A stretch of 64,000 bases of DNA from Qipengyuania pelagi (GCF_009827295.1 NZ_WTYD01000001.1:558001-622000), one strand, 5' to 3'. Shown: positions 37,544 to 47,134, numbered from the stretch's first letter. Program-made: numbers and translations. Notes: generated by a model not told the origin, from the sequence alone.

Positions 37544-38095
37544 ATGCAGACGATCACCAAAGGCCTGATGGCCACCGCCGCAGCCGGCGCCATGGCGCTG
37601 ACCGCCACACCCGCCGCCGCCCAGTATCGCGATCGCGACCGGGGGATCGATGCGGGTGACGTGATCGCGGGCGCTCTGATCATCGGCGGGATCGCCGCTG
37701 TCGCTTCTGCGGCCAAGAACGACCGCTACGACGATCGCTATCGCACGCGCGGCTACGGCTACGATTACGATCGCCAGTACGACAACCGCTACGACCGCCG
37801 CTACAATCGCGGTTACGACAACAGCCAGCGCGCGGTCCAGCTCTGCGCCGCTGCCGTCCAGCGTGACGTGCGCCGTTACGGGTATCGCTATGCCGACGTG
37901 ACCCAGATCCGTGATGTCGATCGCGAACGCTATGGATACGAGGTCAAGGGGCGTTTGGTCGTCGAGGGCCAGCGTGGCTATGATCGCTACGATCGCCGGG
38001 GCTATCGCCGGGCGGACGAAGGCAAGTTCACCTGCGACGTGTCGCGCGGCCGGGTGGTCGATATCGACTATAGCGGCATTCGCGGCCTTCGTTGA
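37544..38095 (+). CDS. Secreted glycine-zipper protein with RY-rich linker and two-cysteine C-terminal domain (paralogue 1)
   Basis: This 183-residue protein has a signal peptide (cleaved near AAAQ, residue 27), then IDAGDVIAGALIIGGIAAVA, a glycine-zipper-like hydrophobic stretch. A Tyr/Arg/Asp-rich low-complexity linker follows (about 62-95). The last part contains AVQLCAAAVQRDVRR, VKGRLVVEG, FTCDVSRGRVVDIDYSGIRG. The next gene encodes a paralogue sharing both the zipper and this C-terminal domain with its two cysteines, which could form a disulfide. I do not recognise a function; membrane or envelope association is inferred from the zipper. Confidence 0.8.
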   Translation: MQTITKGLMATAAAGAMALTATPAAAQYRDRDRGIDAGDVIAGALIIGGIAAVASAAKNDRYDDRYRTRGYGYDYDRQYDNRYDRRYNRGYDNSQRAVQLCAAAVQRDVRRYGYRYADVTQIRDVDRERYGYEVKGRLVVEGQRGYDRYDRRGYRRADEGKFTCDVSRGRVVDIDYSGIRGLR

Positions 38096-38142
38096 GGAAA
38101 GCCGAGTTGAGTTAACGCGTCGGGCGGTTCAGGCTGTATCCA

Positions 38143-38164
38143 GTCTGGGCCGCCCAGACCTTTT
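38143..38164 (+). terminator. Rho-independent terminator between the two paralogues
   Basis: GTCTGGG (38143-38149) and CCCAGAC (38153-38159) form a 7-bp stem with loop CCG, followed by CTTTT. A TTGACA lies 8 nt further (38171-38176) but I see no good -10 at the right spacing. Confidence 0.7.
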
Positions 38165-38217
38165 GCATTATTGACAAGGTCGCGTCGGGGTGGGGCGCGC
38201 CGGTGGGGTGACTGTAT

Positions 38218-39021
38218 ATGACGAAACGATCGAGAGTAGCGAGCCTTGTTGCGGTCACCGCCGCCCTTTCGCTCGGCGTACCGGCAGGCGCGGCGGATCT
38301 GCCTGCTCCGATGCAGTCGAACCCGGTCGCGACAGGCTCGGCCTGGTCGCCGGATTCGGAGACCACCGCCTATTACGGGCGCTATTACGATCCCTACCGC
38401 TATCGCCATCGCCGCAACCGCCTCGATGCGGGCGATGTCATCACCGGGGTGTTGATCCTCGGTGGGATCGCGGCGGTTGCCGACGCGGTCAAGAATTCGA
38501 ACCGTGACGAACGGTATCGGGATCGCGACTACCGGGACAGCGACTATCGGGATCGCGATTATCGAGATCGGCGCGGTGAGCCCTATCGCGACAGCAATGC
38601 CACCGGCCTCGACCGTGCGGCGTCGCTGTGCGTCGCCGCCATCGAACGCGATGCGCGGGTGGAGACAGTCGACAGCGTCGATCGCAATGCCGCAGGCTGG
38701 ACGGTGGTGGGCCGCCTGTTCGACGGGCAGGGCTTCACCTGTGCCATCGGGCAGGACGGGCGGATCGACACGATAGATTACGGAAACGGAGCGGCTCCCT
38801 ACGGCACCGCCTATGACGGACGGGCGTTTTCGGGTGAAGACAACCAATTGCCCGCCGACCGCTATCGCGCCGCGCGCGCCGATATCGAAGCGCGGGGCGG
38901 ATATGCAGTCGTGGCGGACACTGCGCCCGTTCTGCAAGGCTCGCCGAACGCCGGACCTCCGCCGGATGGCCCCGTTCCGGCCTATCCCGGCGGGCCTCTG
39001 CCGGGCGATACCGACTACTAG
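38218..39021 (+). CDS. Secreted glycine-zipper protein with two-cysteine domain and Pro-rich tail (paralogue 2)
   Basis: This 267-residue protein has a signal peptide (cleaved near GAA/D, about residue 26), then a Tyr/Arg stretch and LDAGDVITGVLILGGIAAVA (compare IDAGDVIAGALIIGGIAAVA in paralogue 1). A repeated DYRDRDYRDSD-type linker follows, then the shared domain with ASLCVAAIERDARVE, WTVVGRLFDGQGFTCAIGQD and GRIDTIDYG. Its C-terminal 90 residues are extra, rich in Pro/Gly (GPPPDGPVPAYPGGPLPGD). Tandem duplication and divergence from the upstream gene explain the pair. Confidence 0.8.
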   Translation: MTKRSRVASLVAVTAALSLGVPAGAADLPAPMQSNPVATGSAWSPDSETTAYYGRYYDPYRYRHRRNRLDAGDVITGVLILGGIAAVADAVKNSNRDERYRDRDYRDSDYRDRDYRDRRGEPYRDSNATGLDRAASLCVAAIERDARVETVDSVDRNAAGWTVVGRLFDGQGFTCAIGQDGRIDTIDYGNGAAPYGTAYDGRAFSGEDNQLPADRYRAARADIEARGGYAVVADTAPVLQGSPNAGPPPDGPVPAYPGGPLPGDTDY

Positions 39022-39033
39022 GCCCGAGGACGG

Positions 39034-39669
39034 CTAGGTGCGCTCGCTGTCGCGATCGCGATAGGCGGGCAGGGCCAATTGCCACTGGATCGCAGCCGCG
39101 CGCAGGGCGTATCCCGCCACGCTTGCGCTGATCCAAACCGGAACGCGCGGCAGATCGAGTATCTCCCCGATCACCGCCAGCGCCGCCGACAGGGCCGCCG
39201 CCGTCACGTAGAGTTCGGGCCGCATCAGGATCGACGGGCGGCCCGCGATCACGTCGCGGATGATCCCGCCGACGGTTCCGGTCACCACGCCCATCAGGAC
39301 GGCGGGGATCGGCGGGATGCCGTAGCTGAGCGCCTTCGCCGCACCGAGCACCGCATAGGCGGTCAGGCCCAGCCCGTCCGCGAGATCGAGCAGGCGACCT
39401 TCCCACCACCGCGTCGGCGTGAACCAGGTCAGGAGTGCAGTCGCGAGGCACGCCGCGGCGACCCAGGGGTCCGTGATCCAGAAGACCGGCGCCCCGATCA
39501 GCAGATCGCGCACGGTCCCGCCGCCGACGCCAGTGACGAGCGCGAAGAAGGCCATGGTGACGAAGGTCTGCTTCTCCTTCGCGGCGACCAGCGCGCCTGT
39601 CAGCGCGAAGATCGCGACACCGGCGATATCCAGCCAGTCGAGCAGCGGGGTGAGGACGATCTCGTTCAT
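39034..39669 (-). CDS. TRIC/UPF0126 family membrane protein
   Basis: This 211-residue protein has six to seven hydrophobic helices and the duplicated motif of the TRIC/UPF0126 family: FALTGALVAAKEKQTF then VTGVGGGTVRDLLIG in the first half, AVLGAAKALSYG then VTGTVGGIIRDVIAG in the second. Bacterial members form trimeric cation channels, and some have been linked to glycine transport. It is the last gene of the long minus-strand block and stops 13 nt from the convergent paralogue. Confidence 0.85.
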   Translation of the reverse strand: MNEIVLTPLLDWLDIAGVAIFALTGALVAAKEKQTFVTMAFFALVTGVGGGTVRDLLIGAPVFWITDPWVAAACLATALLTWFTPTRWWEGRLLDLADGLGLTAYAVLGAAKALSYGIPPIPAVLMGVVTGTVGGIIRDVIAGRPSILMRPELYVTAAALSAALAVIGEILDLPRVPVWISASVAGYALRAAAIQWQLALPAYRDRDSERT

Positions 39670-39675
39670 GGTGGA

Positions 39676-40386
39676 TCAGCCGCGCGGGACCTTGATCCGC
39701 GCCTTGCGCCGCCTGAACAGCAGCACGCAGCCGACCAGCGATCCGATCAGCGACAAAGCGGCGAAGGCGATGAGGATGGGATGGCTGGTATCCTCCCGCG
39801 CTTCGAGGTCCATAATATGAAGCCCCCACATGACATCGAACAGCCGCCACCAGCGCGTGCGCACCGCCTCGATCCGCGCGGTGTCCGCGCCGACATAGAC
39901 GTGTGTGCCGTCCGCCATCGCGACTTGCCAGACGGGCATGGGGCGGCGGAAATCGAAGGGGACGGCATCGGCTTCGAAGAATTGCGCTGGCGGCGGCGGG
40001 GCCGAAGCCTGCCCGTCGATCGCCGTTCCCGCGACGGCGATGCCCTGCGCCTCGCGCATGGTCAGGCGCGGGAGGGCGCGCCCGGTGCGGGCGTCGTATC
40101 GCTGGACGCTGCCGTCCTCGCGCGTTGCCCAGACCAGCGGGACGCCATCGGGCGAGGCGATCTCGATCCGCTCGATATCGCCGCCGGAAAGGTCGAGTGC
40201 GGCTGGCAGCGCCAGTCCAGCGGGCAGGGACTCATCGACCGCGCTCATATCGGCGCGCAGGTGATCGCCGCGCACCGTCTCGATCGGGCGCGAGACCATG
40301 ACGAGGCCGGTCAGCGTCCACATCACGAGCGGCACGCCCACCAGCCAGCCGAGCCAGATATGCCATTTTGCGAGCCGTCTCATCAT
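39676..40386 (-). CDS. PepSY-domain membrane protein
   Basis: This 236-residue protein has an N-terminal membrane helix (WHIWLGWLVGVPLVMWTLTG), a periplasmic segment of about 160 residues and a C-terminal helix (LIAFAALSLIGSLVGCVLLF) ending in basic residues. The initial HxWxGW and the FDVMWGLHIMD-type end before the last helix fit PepSY-associated membrane proteins, which often accompany TonB receptors or ferric reductases. No such partner is adjacent here. It starts at an ATGATG 2 nt after the upstream membrane gene stops, so it is co-translated; the long open frame running further upstream is not coding. Confidence 0.75.
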   Translation of the reverse strand: MMRRLAKWHIWLGWLVGVPLVMWTLTGLVMVSRPIETVRGDHLRADMSAVDESLPAGLALPAALDLSGGDIERIEIASPDGVPLVWATREDGSVQRYDARTGRALPRLTMREAQGIAVAGTAIDGQASAPPPPAQFFEADAVPFDFRRPMPVWQVAMADGTHVYVGADTARIEAVRTRWWRLFDVMWGLHIMDLEAREDTSHPILIAFAALSLIGSLVGCVLLFRRRKARIKVPRG

Positions 40387-40388
40387 GA

Positions 40389-41228
40389 TTATCCTCCTGC
40401 CGCGTCGCGCGCCGCAAAGCGCGTCAGGCCTGCGAATGCAAGGCCAAACCCGATGAAGGGCGCAGCGCCATATCCGATAAGCGGCGTGGGATAGGCGCCG
40501 AGGAAGGACATCGCAACGAAGCCGGCAAGGGCTGCCGTGCTCGCCAGAGCGGGAAGGCGCGAGGGCGCTTCGAGCGTCAGGAGGATGAAGGCGCTCCACG
40601 CCAGGGTCGCCCCCAACAGGATCGCTGCGATCGGCTGGGTCGCCCAGAGCTGGGGCAGCACGTCTTCCACGAAAGGCTGAGGGGGCGGACCGTCGCTGCG
40701 CAGGGCAAAAGCCACGGCGATTATTCCGAGCACTGCTGTCAACGCCATCGCAGGGCTCCGCGACAGAACGGTCAAGGTAGCGGCGGTGAATGCCAAGGCG
40801 AGCGCGGTCGCCGCATCGGGCTGGATTGCGGCGCAGGTCATGGCAGCCACCAGTAGTGCGGCGCCCCAGCGGACATCGGCATCGGTAGCGGCACAAACCA
40901 CCAGGAGAGGCACGGCGACCATTCCCGAATGCAGCGCCAGCGGCCCGAGGGGCAACCAGCGGGCAACCCCGTCCACGTCCTGTCCGGTCAGCAGGGGAAG
41001 GGCCAGGAGAGCCACGAGAGCCGCGCTGACCACCCGCCGCGCGCCTGGTCCGCACCGTACTCCCTCGCTAAGGATCGTACCCAGAGCGAGCGCCAGCGCG
41101 ACGAGATTGGTCGCTGCGAAAGTGAGCGGCGCACCGGCGCGGATCAGGAAGATCGCTCCGCCAAGGCCCGGCACCCATAGCGCCGAGCAGAGGCGGAACC
41201 GCTGCGACATCCCGTAACGGCGCATCAT
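40389..41228 (-). CDS. Polytopic membrane protein, function unknown
   Basis: This 279-residue protein is almost entirely hydrophobic, with about eight predicted helices and few charged residues. I do not recognise the family. Most polar positions lie at the N-terminus (MMRRYGMSQRFRLCS) and in loops such as RSDGPPPQPFVEDVLPQLW. It follows lpdA by 7 nt and precedes the PepSY gene by 2 nt, so it belongs to the same transcript. The ATG at 41228 sits in a perfect palindrome (CGGCGCAT-C-ATGCGCCG, 41219-41235), which might limit its translation. ATG 41210 is an alternative start. Confidence 0.6.
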   Translation of the reverse strand: MMRRYGMSQRFRLCSALWVPGLGGAIFLIRAGAPLTFAATNLVALALALGTILSEGVRCGPGARRVVSAALVALLALPLLTGQDVDGVARWLPLGPLALHSGMVAVPLLVVCAATDADVRWGAALLVAAMTCAAIQPDAATALALAFTAATLTVLSRSPAMALTAVLGIIAVAFALRSDGPPPQPFVEDVLPQLWATQPIAAILLGATLAWSAFILLTLEAPSRLPALASTAALAGFVAMSFLGAYPTPLIGYGAAPFIGFGLAFAGLTRFAARDAAGG

Positions 41229-41235
41229 GCGCCGA

Positions 41236-42654
41236 TCAGATGTGGATTGGCTTGCCCTGAACCGCCATCGCCGCTTCCTTGATCGCTTCCGAATGCGTCG
41301 GGTGAGCGTGGCAGGTATAGGCGATGTCTTCGCTGGTGGCGCCGAATTCCATCGCCTGCGCGGCCTGAGCGATCATCGTGCCAGCGACGTTGGCGATCGC
41401 CCAGACGCCCAGCACGCGGTCAGTTTCCGCATCGGCGATGACCTTCACGAAACCGTCGGGCTCGTGATTGGTCTTGGCGCGGCTGTTGGCCATCATCGGG
41501 AACTTGCCGACTTTGACCTTGGCCTTGTCGCCGCCCGCTTTCTCGATCGCTTCTTCCTGGGTCAGGCCGACACCTGCGAACTCCGGCAAGGTGTAAACGA
41601 CGCCGGGAATGATGTCGTGATTGACGATGCCGGTCTGGCCCGCGATGTTTTCAGCGCACGCAATGCCTTCATCCTCGGCCTTGTGGGCGAGCATGGGGCC
41701 GGGCGCGACGTCGCCGATCGCCCAGACGCCGTCGACCGAGGTGCGGAAATCGTTATCGACCTCGATCTGGCCGCGCTTGTTGGGCTCGAGGCCGATATTT
41801 TCGAGGCCGAGGCCTTCGGTGTTGGGGCGCCGCCCGATCGATACGAGGACGCAATCCGCCTCCAGCGTCTCGCTGTCCCCGCCCGCAGCAGGCTCCAGCG
41901 TCAGCACGGCCTTGTCGCCCTTGATCTCGACCCCGGTGACCTTGGTCGAGAGCCGCAGTTCCATGCCCTGCTTCTTGAAGATCTTGCCCGCTTCCTTGCG
42001 GACTTCGCCGTCCATGCCGGGGAGCAGCTGGTCGAGGAATTCCACGACCACGACTTCCGCGCCCAGGCGGTTCCAGACCGAACCCATCTCGAGCCCGATC
42101 ACCCCGCCGCCGATGACGACCATCTTCTCAGGGACCTTCTGAAGCTCCAGCGCGCCCGTACTGTCGACCACGACGCCCTTGGCGTTGTCGATCTCCACGC
42201 CGGGGAGAGGCGTGACCGAGGAGCCGGTGGCGATGATCACGTCCTTTGCCGTGACGGTTTCGTCGCCCACCTTGACGGTATGCGCGTCCTGGAAGGTGGC
42301 GCGGCCTTTCTTCCAGTCGACCTTGTTCTTCTTGAACAGGAATTCGATCCCGCCGGTCAGGCCCTTGACCGCGTCGCGGCGCTGGCCGTGCATCTTTTCG
42401 AGGTCGAGCTTCGGCGAAACCTCGATACCCATATCGGCCATCGCGCCATTCGCGGCGGCATCGTAGAACTCGCTCGCGTGCAGCATCGCCTTCGAGGGGA
42501 TGCAGCCGACATTGAGGCAGGTGCCGCCCAGCGTCTCTCGGCTTTCCGCGCACGCGGTCTTGAGGCCCAATTGCGCGGCGCGGATCGCGGCGACGTAACC
42601 GCCCGGGCCCGCTCCGATGACGAGGACGTCGTAATCGTATTGGGTATCGCTCAT
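41236..42654 (-). CDS. lpdA: Dihydrolipoyl dehydrogenase (E3)
   Basis: This 472-residue flavoenzyme reoxidises dihydrolipoyl groups of the 2-oxoglutarate dehydrogenase complex and passes electrons to NAD. The FAD fold starts VLVIGAGPGGYVAAIRAAQL. The redox disulfide is C46/C51 in GGTCLNVGCIPSKAM. The NAD fold is near VVIGGGVIGLEMGSVW, the second FAD motif is DGVWAIGDV, and the active-site His-Glu is in CHAHPTHSEAIKE. All catalytic residues are intact. It is translationally linked to the lipoprotein gene upstream (TGATG). Confidence 0.97.
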   Translation of the reverse strand: MSDTQYDYDVLVIGAGPGGYVAAIRAAQLGLKTACAESRETLGGTCLNVGCIPSKAMLHASEFYDAAANGAMADMGIEVSPKLDLEKMHGQRRDAVKGLTGGIEFLFKKNKVDWKKGRATFQDAHTVKVGDETVTAKDVIIATGSSVTPLPGVEIDNAKGVVVDSTGALELQKVPEKMVVIGGGVIGLEMGSVWNRLGAEVVVVEFLDQLLPGMDGEVRKEAGKIFKKQGMELRLSTKVTGVEIKGDKAVLTLEPAAGGDSETLEADCVLVSIGRRPNTEGLGLENIGLEPNKRGQIEVDNDFRTSVDGVWAIGDVAPGPMLAHKAEDEGIACAENIAGQTGIVNHDIIPGVVYTLPEFAGVGLTQEEAIEKAGGDKAKVKVGKFPMMANSRAKTNHEPDGFVKVIADAETDRVLGVWAIANVAGTMIAQAAQAMEFGATSEDIAYTCHAHPTHSEAIKEAAMAVQGKPIHI

Positions 42655-43013
42655 CAGATGTCTGCCTCGTTAGTCGTGGTGGCGCCGATACCGAGTGCCT
42701 CGTCGGCGCATTGCGTCATGATGGTTTCGAGCGCGCTGGTATCGCCCTGGGCGAGATCGACCACGCTCAATTCGGATTGGGCCCGACGGCTGGCGCAATC
42801 GCAGATCTGTTCGCTGACCGCGGTGTAATCGCCCGCGCCCATGCCCTCGACCTGCTCGACACAGCGCGCCTTCAATTGCGCGGTCAGGCCACCGCTGCCT
42901 TCCGTCCCGGATTCGCCCGCGCCGACGCCCGCTTGGCCACACGCGGCCAAAGCGAAGGGCAGGGCAAGGAGGCCGAGCCTGGTAAGAAAGCGATTGCCGG
43001 CCATGGGGATCAC
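42654..43013 (-). CDS. Small lipoprotein encoded within the 2-oxoglutarate dehydrogenase operon
   Basis: This 119-residue protein has a lipoprotein signal ([11 protein letters not shown], lipobox cysteine near residue 25). A Gly/Ser linker follows, then a helical domain with four further cysteines: [25 protein letters not shown] and MTQCADEAL. The spacing suggests a disulfide-stabilised helical bundle. No enzymatic motif is seen. Its start overlaps the odhB stop by 4 nt (ATGA) and its stop overlaps lpdA by one base, so it is coupled on both sides. The reason for a lipoprotein between E2 and E3 genes is unknown. Confidence 0.75.
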   Translation of the reverse strand: MIPMAGNRFLTRLGLLALPFALAACGQAGVGAGESGTEGSGGLTAQLKARCVEQVEGMGAGDYTAVSEQICDCASRRAQSELSVVDLAQGDTSALETIMTQCADEALGIGATTTNEADI

Positions 43014-44269
43014 AGGTCGATCAGCATCCGGGTCGGATCCTCGATCGCTTCCTTGATGATCTTGAGCGCGGTAACGGCCTCGCGCCCGTCGATCAGGCGG
43101 TGGTCGTAGCTCAGGGCCAGATACATCATTGGGCGGATCACGATCTCGCCGTTCACGACGACCGGGCGGTCCTCGATGCGGTGCAGGCCAAGCACGGCGC
43201 TCTGCGGCGGGTTGATGATCGGCGTCGACATAAGCGATCCGAACACGCCGCCATTCGAAATGGTGAAGGTGCCGCCCTTCATGTCGTCCATCGTCAGCGT
43301 GCCGTCACGCGCGCGCTTGCCGAAATCGGCGATATCCTTCTCGATCCGCGCGAAGCCCTTGTCCTGCGCATCGCGGATGACGGGGACGACGAGGCCGTTG
43401 GGCGCGCTGACTGCGACCGAGATATCGACATACTCGTGATAGACGATCTCGTCGCCCTCGATATAGGCGTTGGCGGCGGGCACGTCCTTCAGCGCCAGGC
43501 ACGCGGCCTTGGCGAAGAAGCCCATGAAGCCCAATTTGATGTCGTGCTTCTTGGCGAAGAGGTCCTTGTATTTCTCGCGCGCTTCGATGACCGCGCTCAT
43601 GTCGCAATCGTTGAAGGTGGTGAGCAGCGCGGCATTGTCCTGCGCGCCCTTGAGCCGCTTCGCGATCGTCTGGCGCATCCGGGTCATCTTGACCCGTTCT
43701 TCCTTGCGCTCGCCCGAAGCAGGCGCCGAAGAGGTCGCTGCCTGCGCGGGCGCGGCGTCTGCAACCGTGTCCGACCCGCTCTTCTTCGCCTTCGCGGCGG
43801 CTTCGACGTCTTCCTTGGTCAGGCGGCCATCACGGCCTGTGCCCTTGATCGTCGACGGATCGAGGCCGTGTTCCAGCACTGCGCGGCGCACCGCCGGGTT
43901 CAGCGCCTTGACCGCATCCGAAGGCGCGTCCTTCGCCTGCGTCTTCGGCGTGTCACCGGCGCGTTCCTGCTTGCCTTCCTCGCGCTCTTCCTTCGCGCGG
44001 CCCGCTTCCTCGCCTTTGGCGGCGGGCGTGCCGCCTTCCTCGATGATCGCGATGACCGCGCCGACTTCGACCGTCTCGCCGACTTCGGCCTTCAACTCGC
44101 CCATCACGCCCGCGACGGGGGAGGGGACCTCGACCGCGACCTTGTCGGTCTCGAGGCTGGCGATGGGTTCATCGACCGCGACGGCATCGCCGGGCTTCTT
44201 CAGCCATTCGCCGATCGTGCCTTCGGTGACCGATTCACCCAGGGTGGGAACTGTGATTTCCTTGGACAT
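43010..44269 (-). CDS. sucB: Dihydrolipoyllysine-residue succinyltransferase (E2 of 2-oxoglutarate dehydrogenase)
   Basis: This 419-residue E2 moves succinyl groups to CoA. An N-terminal lipoyl domain (1-78) carries the lipoylated K43 in [15 protein letters not shown] charged Glu/Lys-rich linker leads to the E3-binding domain (about 115-155; [20 protein letters not shown]), and a second linker to the catalytic domain, whose active-site His and Asp are in [14 protein letters not shown] near the end. It follows sucA directly on the same transcript. Confidence 0.97.
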   Translation of the reverse strand: MSKEITVPTLGESVTEGTIGEWLKKPGDAVAVDEPIASLETDKVAVEVPSPVAGVMGELKAEVGETVEVGAVIAIIEEGGTPAAKGEEAGRAKEEREEGKQERAGDTPKTQAKDAPSDAVKALNPAVRRAVLEHGLDPSTIKGTGRDGRLTKEDVEAAAKAKKSGSDTVADAAPAQAATSSAPASGERKEERVKMTRMRQTIAKRLKGAQDNAALLTTFNDCDMSAVIEAREKYKDLFAKKHDIKLGFMGFFAKAACLALKDVPAANAYIEGDEIVYHEYVDISVAVSAPNGLVVPVIRDAQDKGFARIEKDIADFGKRARDGTLTMDDMKGGTFTISNGGVFGSLMSTPIINPPQSAVLGLHRIEDRPVVVNGEIVIRPMMYLALSYDHRLIDGREAVTALKIIKEAIEDPTRMLIDL

Positions 44270-44281
44270 GCGTGTCGGTCC

Positions 44282-47134
44282 TCAGGCCTTGTTGGAAGAA
44301 GTGTCTTGGGATTTGTCGCGCAGAGATGCGCCGCCATCGTTCAGGCCCAGCGCCATCGAGACGAGGCAGCGCTGCTGCTCCTCGTGCCGTTTCGCAAGGC
44401 CCGTGGCGGGCGAGGCGGCGACTTCGCGCCCGGCATAGATCGGGCGTTTGCCCTGATGGCCCGACGCGGTCAGCGCATCCTCGATCAGGCGATCGACGAA
44501 GAACCAGGCGCCGTTGTTCTTGGGCTCTTCCTGGCACCAGATCACCTCTTCGAGGTTGGGCATCCGGCCCAGGCGGAGCGCCAGCGGCTCGCCGGGGAAG
44601 GGGTAGAGCTGCTCGATACGGACGATCGAGACGTCTTCGAGGCCCTCCTCGTCGCGCTTCTGCATCAGGTCGTATGCGACCTTGCCCGAGCACAGGACAA
44701 GGCGCTTGACCTTCTCGTCCGCGATTTCGGTCATGTCGGACTTGATCCGCATGAAATGCGTGTCGCCGGTGAACTCGCGCGCTTCGCTCTTGGCGAGCGG
44801 ATGGCGCAGCAGGCTCTTGGGCGTCATGATGACGAGCGGCTTGCGGAACGAACGCAGCATCTGGCGGCGCAGTACGTGGAAGTAATTCGCCGGGCTGGTG
44901 ATGTTGCAGACCTGGATATTGTCGTTCGCGCACAGCTGGAGGAAGCGTTCGAGACGCGCGGAGCTGTGTTCCGGCCCCTGGCCTTCATACCCGTGCGGCA
45001 GAAGCATCACGAGCCCGTTGGCGCGCAGCCACTTGACCTCGCCGCTGGCGATGAACTGATCGATCATGATCTGCGCGCCATTGGCGAAATCGCCGAACTG
45101 CGCTTCCCACATCGTCAGCGTCTTGGGGTCGGCCATGGCAAAGCCGTATTCGAAGCCGAGCACGCCATATTCGGACAGGATGCTGTCATAGACCTCGAAC
45201 TTGCCGTGCGGCAGCGTGGCGAGGGGGACGTATTTGTGCTCGTCCTCCTGATCGACCCAGATGGCGTGGCGCTGGCTGAACGTCCCGCGCCCGGAATCCT
45301 GGCCGGACAGGCGCACACCGTATCCTTCGGTGACGAGACTACCGAAAGCGAGCGCCTCGGCGGTGGCCCAATCGAAGCCTTCGCCGCTGGAGAACATCTC
45401 CTCCTTGGCCTTGAGGACGCGGCCCAGGGTCTTGTGGATGGTCAGATCGTCGGGGACCGTGGTCAGCGTGCGGCCGAGACTGTCGAACAGCTTCTTCTCG
45501 ATCGCGGTGTCGACATTGCGGCGCGCGGTTTCTGGATCGGCCGGCTTGTTCAGGCCCGCCCAGCGTCCGCCGAACCAGTCGGCCTCGTTGGGTTCGTAAT
45601 CCTTGGCGGCGGCGAAATCCTCTTCCAGCCGATCGTTGAATTCGCCGCGCAGCTGGTCGGCATAGCCTTCGTCGATCACGCCTTCGTCCCTGAGGCGCGC
45701 GCTGTAGAGCTCGCTGACCTTGGGATGTCGGCGGATTTCCTTGTACATCAGCGGCTGGGTGAAGCTCGGCTCGTCGCCCTCGTTATGGCCGAAGCGGCGA
45801 TAGCACCACATATCGATCACGATGTCGCGCCCGAAAGTGTGGCGGTATTCGATCGCCAGCTTGCAGGCGAAGGTAACCGCTTCGGGATCGTCGCCATTGA
45901 CGTGCAGGATCGGCGCCTGGACGCCCTTTGCGACATCCGAGGGATAAGGGCTCGACCGCGCGAATTGGGGCGAGGTGGTGAAGCCGATCTGGTTGTTGAT
46001 GATGAAGTGAATGCAGCCGCCGGTGTTGTAGCCGCGCACGCCCGACAGGCCGAAACACTCCCACACGATGCCCTGGCCCGCAAAGGCGGCATCGCCGTGG
46101 ATCAGTACGGGAAGGACCTGTTCGTGCTTCTTCAGATCGTCGCGGATCGCCTGTTGGGCGCGCGCCTTGCCGAGCACGACCGGATTGACCGCTTCGAGAT
46201 GCGAGGGGTTGGGGACCAGCGACATATGCACCGAAATCCCGTCGAATTCGCGGTCGGTGCTGGTGCCGAGATGGTATTTGACGTCGCCCGAACCGCCGAC
46301 ATCGTCGGGATTGGCGCTGCCGCCCGAAAATTCGTGGAAGATGACCCTGTAGGGCTTGGCCATCACATTCGCGAGCACGTTCAAGCGGCCGCGATGGGCC
46401 ATGCCGTAGATGATCTCGCGCGTGCCCGACTGGCCGCCATATTTGATGACCGCTTCCAAAGCCGGGATCATCGATTCCCCGCCATCGAGGCCGAAGCGCT
46501 TGGTCCCGACATATTTCTTGGCGAGGAACTTCTCGAACTCCTCGCCCCGGATCACGGCGGCGAGGATGGCGCGCTTGCCTTCGTCGGTGAACTGGATCGT
46601 CTCGCCGGGGGATTCGATGCGGTCCTGAAGGAAGCGGCGCTCCTCCACATCGGCGATGTGCATGTATTCGAGGCCGACATCGCCGCAATAGACTTCGCGC
46701 AGCCGGTCGTAGAGATCGCCCACGGTGACCCAGCCAAAGCCGAGCACGCCGCCGACGAAGACTTCCAGATCTTCCTGGCCTTCGAATCCGTGCCAGGCGA
46801 GCTTGAGATCCTCGGGAAGTTCGCGATGCGAGAGGCACAGCGGATCGAGATTGGCGGCAAGATGCCCGCGCACACGGAAGCTGCGCACCAGCATCATCGC
46901 ACGGTTGGAATCGTCGGACGCCTTTTCGAGCGCCTTGTCGTCCACCGGCTTGCCCGCCGATTTCGCGGCCTGCTCGACCACCAGCTTCATCTGCGTCGGG
47001 TCGAGCGCCTGGACCAGATCCGCGCCGCTATCGGCGACTTCGGCCAGCCAGTTCGGATTGGCCCAGCTCGGGCCCGGCTGCGGCCCGTCCTGATCGCTCA
47101 GTTCGGGGATGAAGGACTGGTTCTCGTTACCCAT
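44282..47134 (-). CDS. sucA: 2-oxoglutarate dehydrogenase E1 component
   Basis: This 950-residue thiamine diphosphate enzyme decarboxylates 2-oxoglutarate. The N-terminal peptide (FIPELSDQDGPQPGPSWANP) is the E2/E3-binding region. Core motifs include GMAHRGRLNVLANVMAKPYR, the VHINGD-type HVNGDDPEAVTFACKLA, RRFGHNEGDEPSFTQPLMYK and, toward the C-terminus, LLPHGYEGQGPEHSSARLER. Length is normal (930-990). It is 12 nt from sucB. The large open frame on the opposite strand is a shadow. Confidence 0.98.
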   Translation of the reverse strand: MGNENQSFIPELSDQDGPQPGPSWANPNWLAEVADSGADLVQALDPTQMKLVVEQAAKSAGKPVDDKALEKASDDSNRAMMLVRSFRVRGHLAANLDPLCLSHRELPEDLKLAWHGFEGQEDLEVFVGGVLGFGWVTVGDLYDRLREVYCGDVGLEYMHIADVEERRFLQDRIESPGETIQFTDEGKRAILAAVIRGEEFEKFLAKKYVGTKRFGLDGGESMIPALEAVIKYGGQSGTREIIYGMAHRGRLNVLANVMAKPYRVIFHEFSGGSANPDDVGGSGDVKYHLGTSTDREFDGISVHMSLVPNPSHLEAVNPVVLGKARAQQAIRDDLKKHEQVLPVLIHGDAAFAGQGIVWECFGLSGVRGYNTGGCIHFIINNQIGFTTSPQFARSSPYPSDVAKGVQAPILHVNGDDPEAVTFACKLAIEYRHTFGRDIVIDMWCYRRFGHNEGDEPSFTQPLMYKEIRRHPKVSELYSARLRDEGVIDEGYADQLRGEFNDRLEEDFAAAKDYEPNEADWFGGRWAGLNKPADPETARRNVDTAIEKKLFDSLGRTLTTVPDDLTIHKTLGRVLKAKEEMFSSGEGFDWATAEALAFGSLVTEGYGVRLSGQDSGRGTFSQRHAIWVDQEDEHKYVPLATLPHGKFEVYDSILSEYGVLGFEYGFAMADPKTLTMWEAQFGDFANGAQIMIDQFIASGEVKWLRANGLVMLLPHGYEGQGPEHSSARLERFLQLCANDNIQVCNITSPANYFHVLRRQMLRSFRKPLVIMTPKSLLRHPLAKSEAREFTGDTHFMRIKSDMTEIADEKVKRLVLCSGKVAYDLMQKRDEEGLEDVSIVRIEQLYPFPGEPLALRLGRMPNLEEVIWCQEEPKNNGAWFFVDRLIEDALTASGHQGKRPIYAGREVAASPATGLAKRHEEQQRCLVSMALGLNDGGASLRDKSQDTSSNKA

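Noticed and set aside
41227..42828. A 533-codon + strand frame opposite lpdA
   Set aside because: A shadow of lpdA, which is complete and well conserved on the minus strand.
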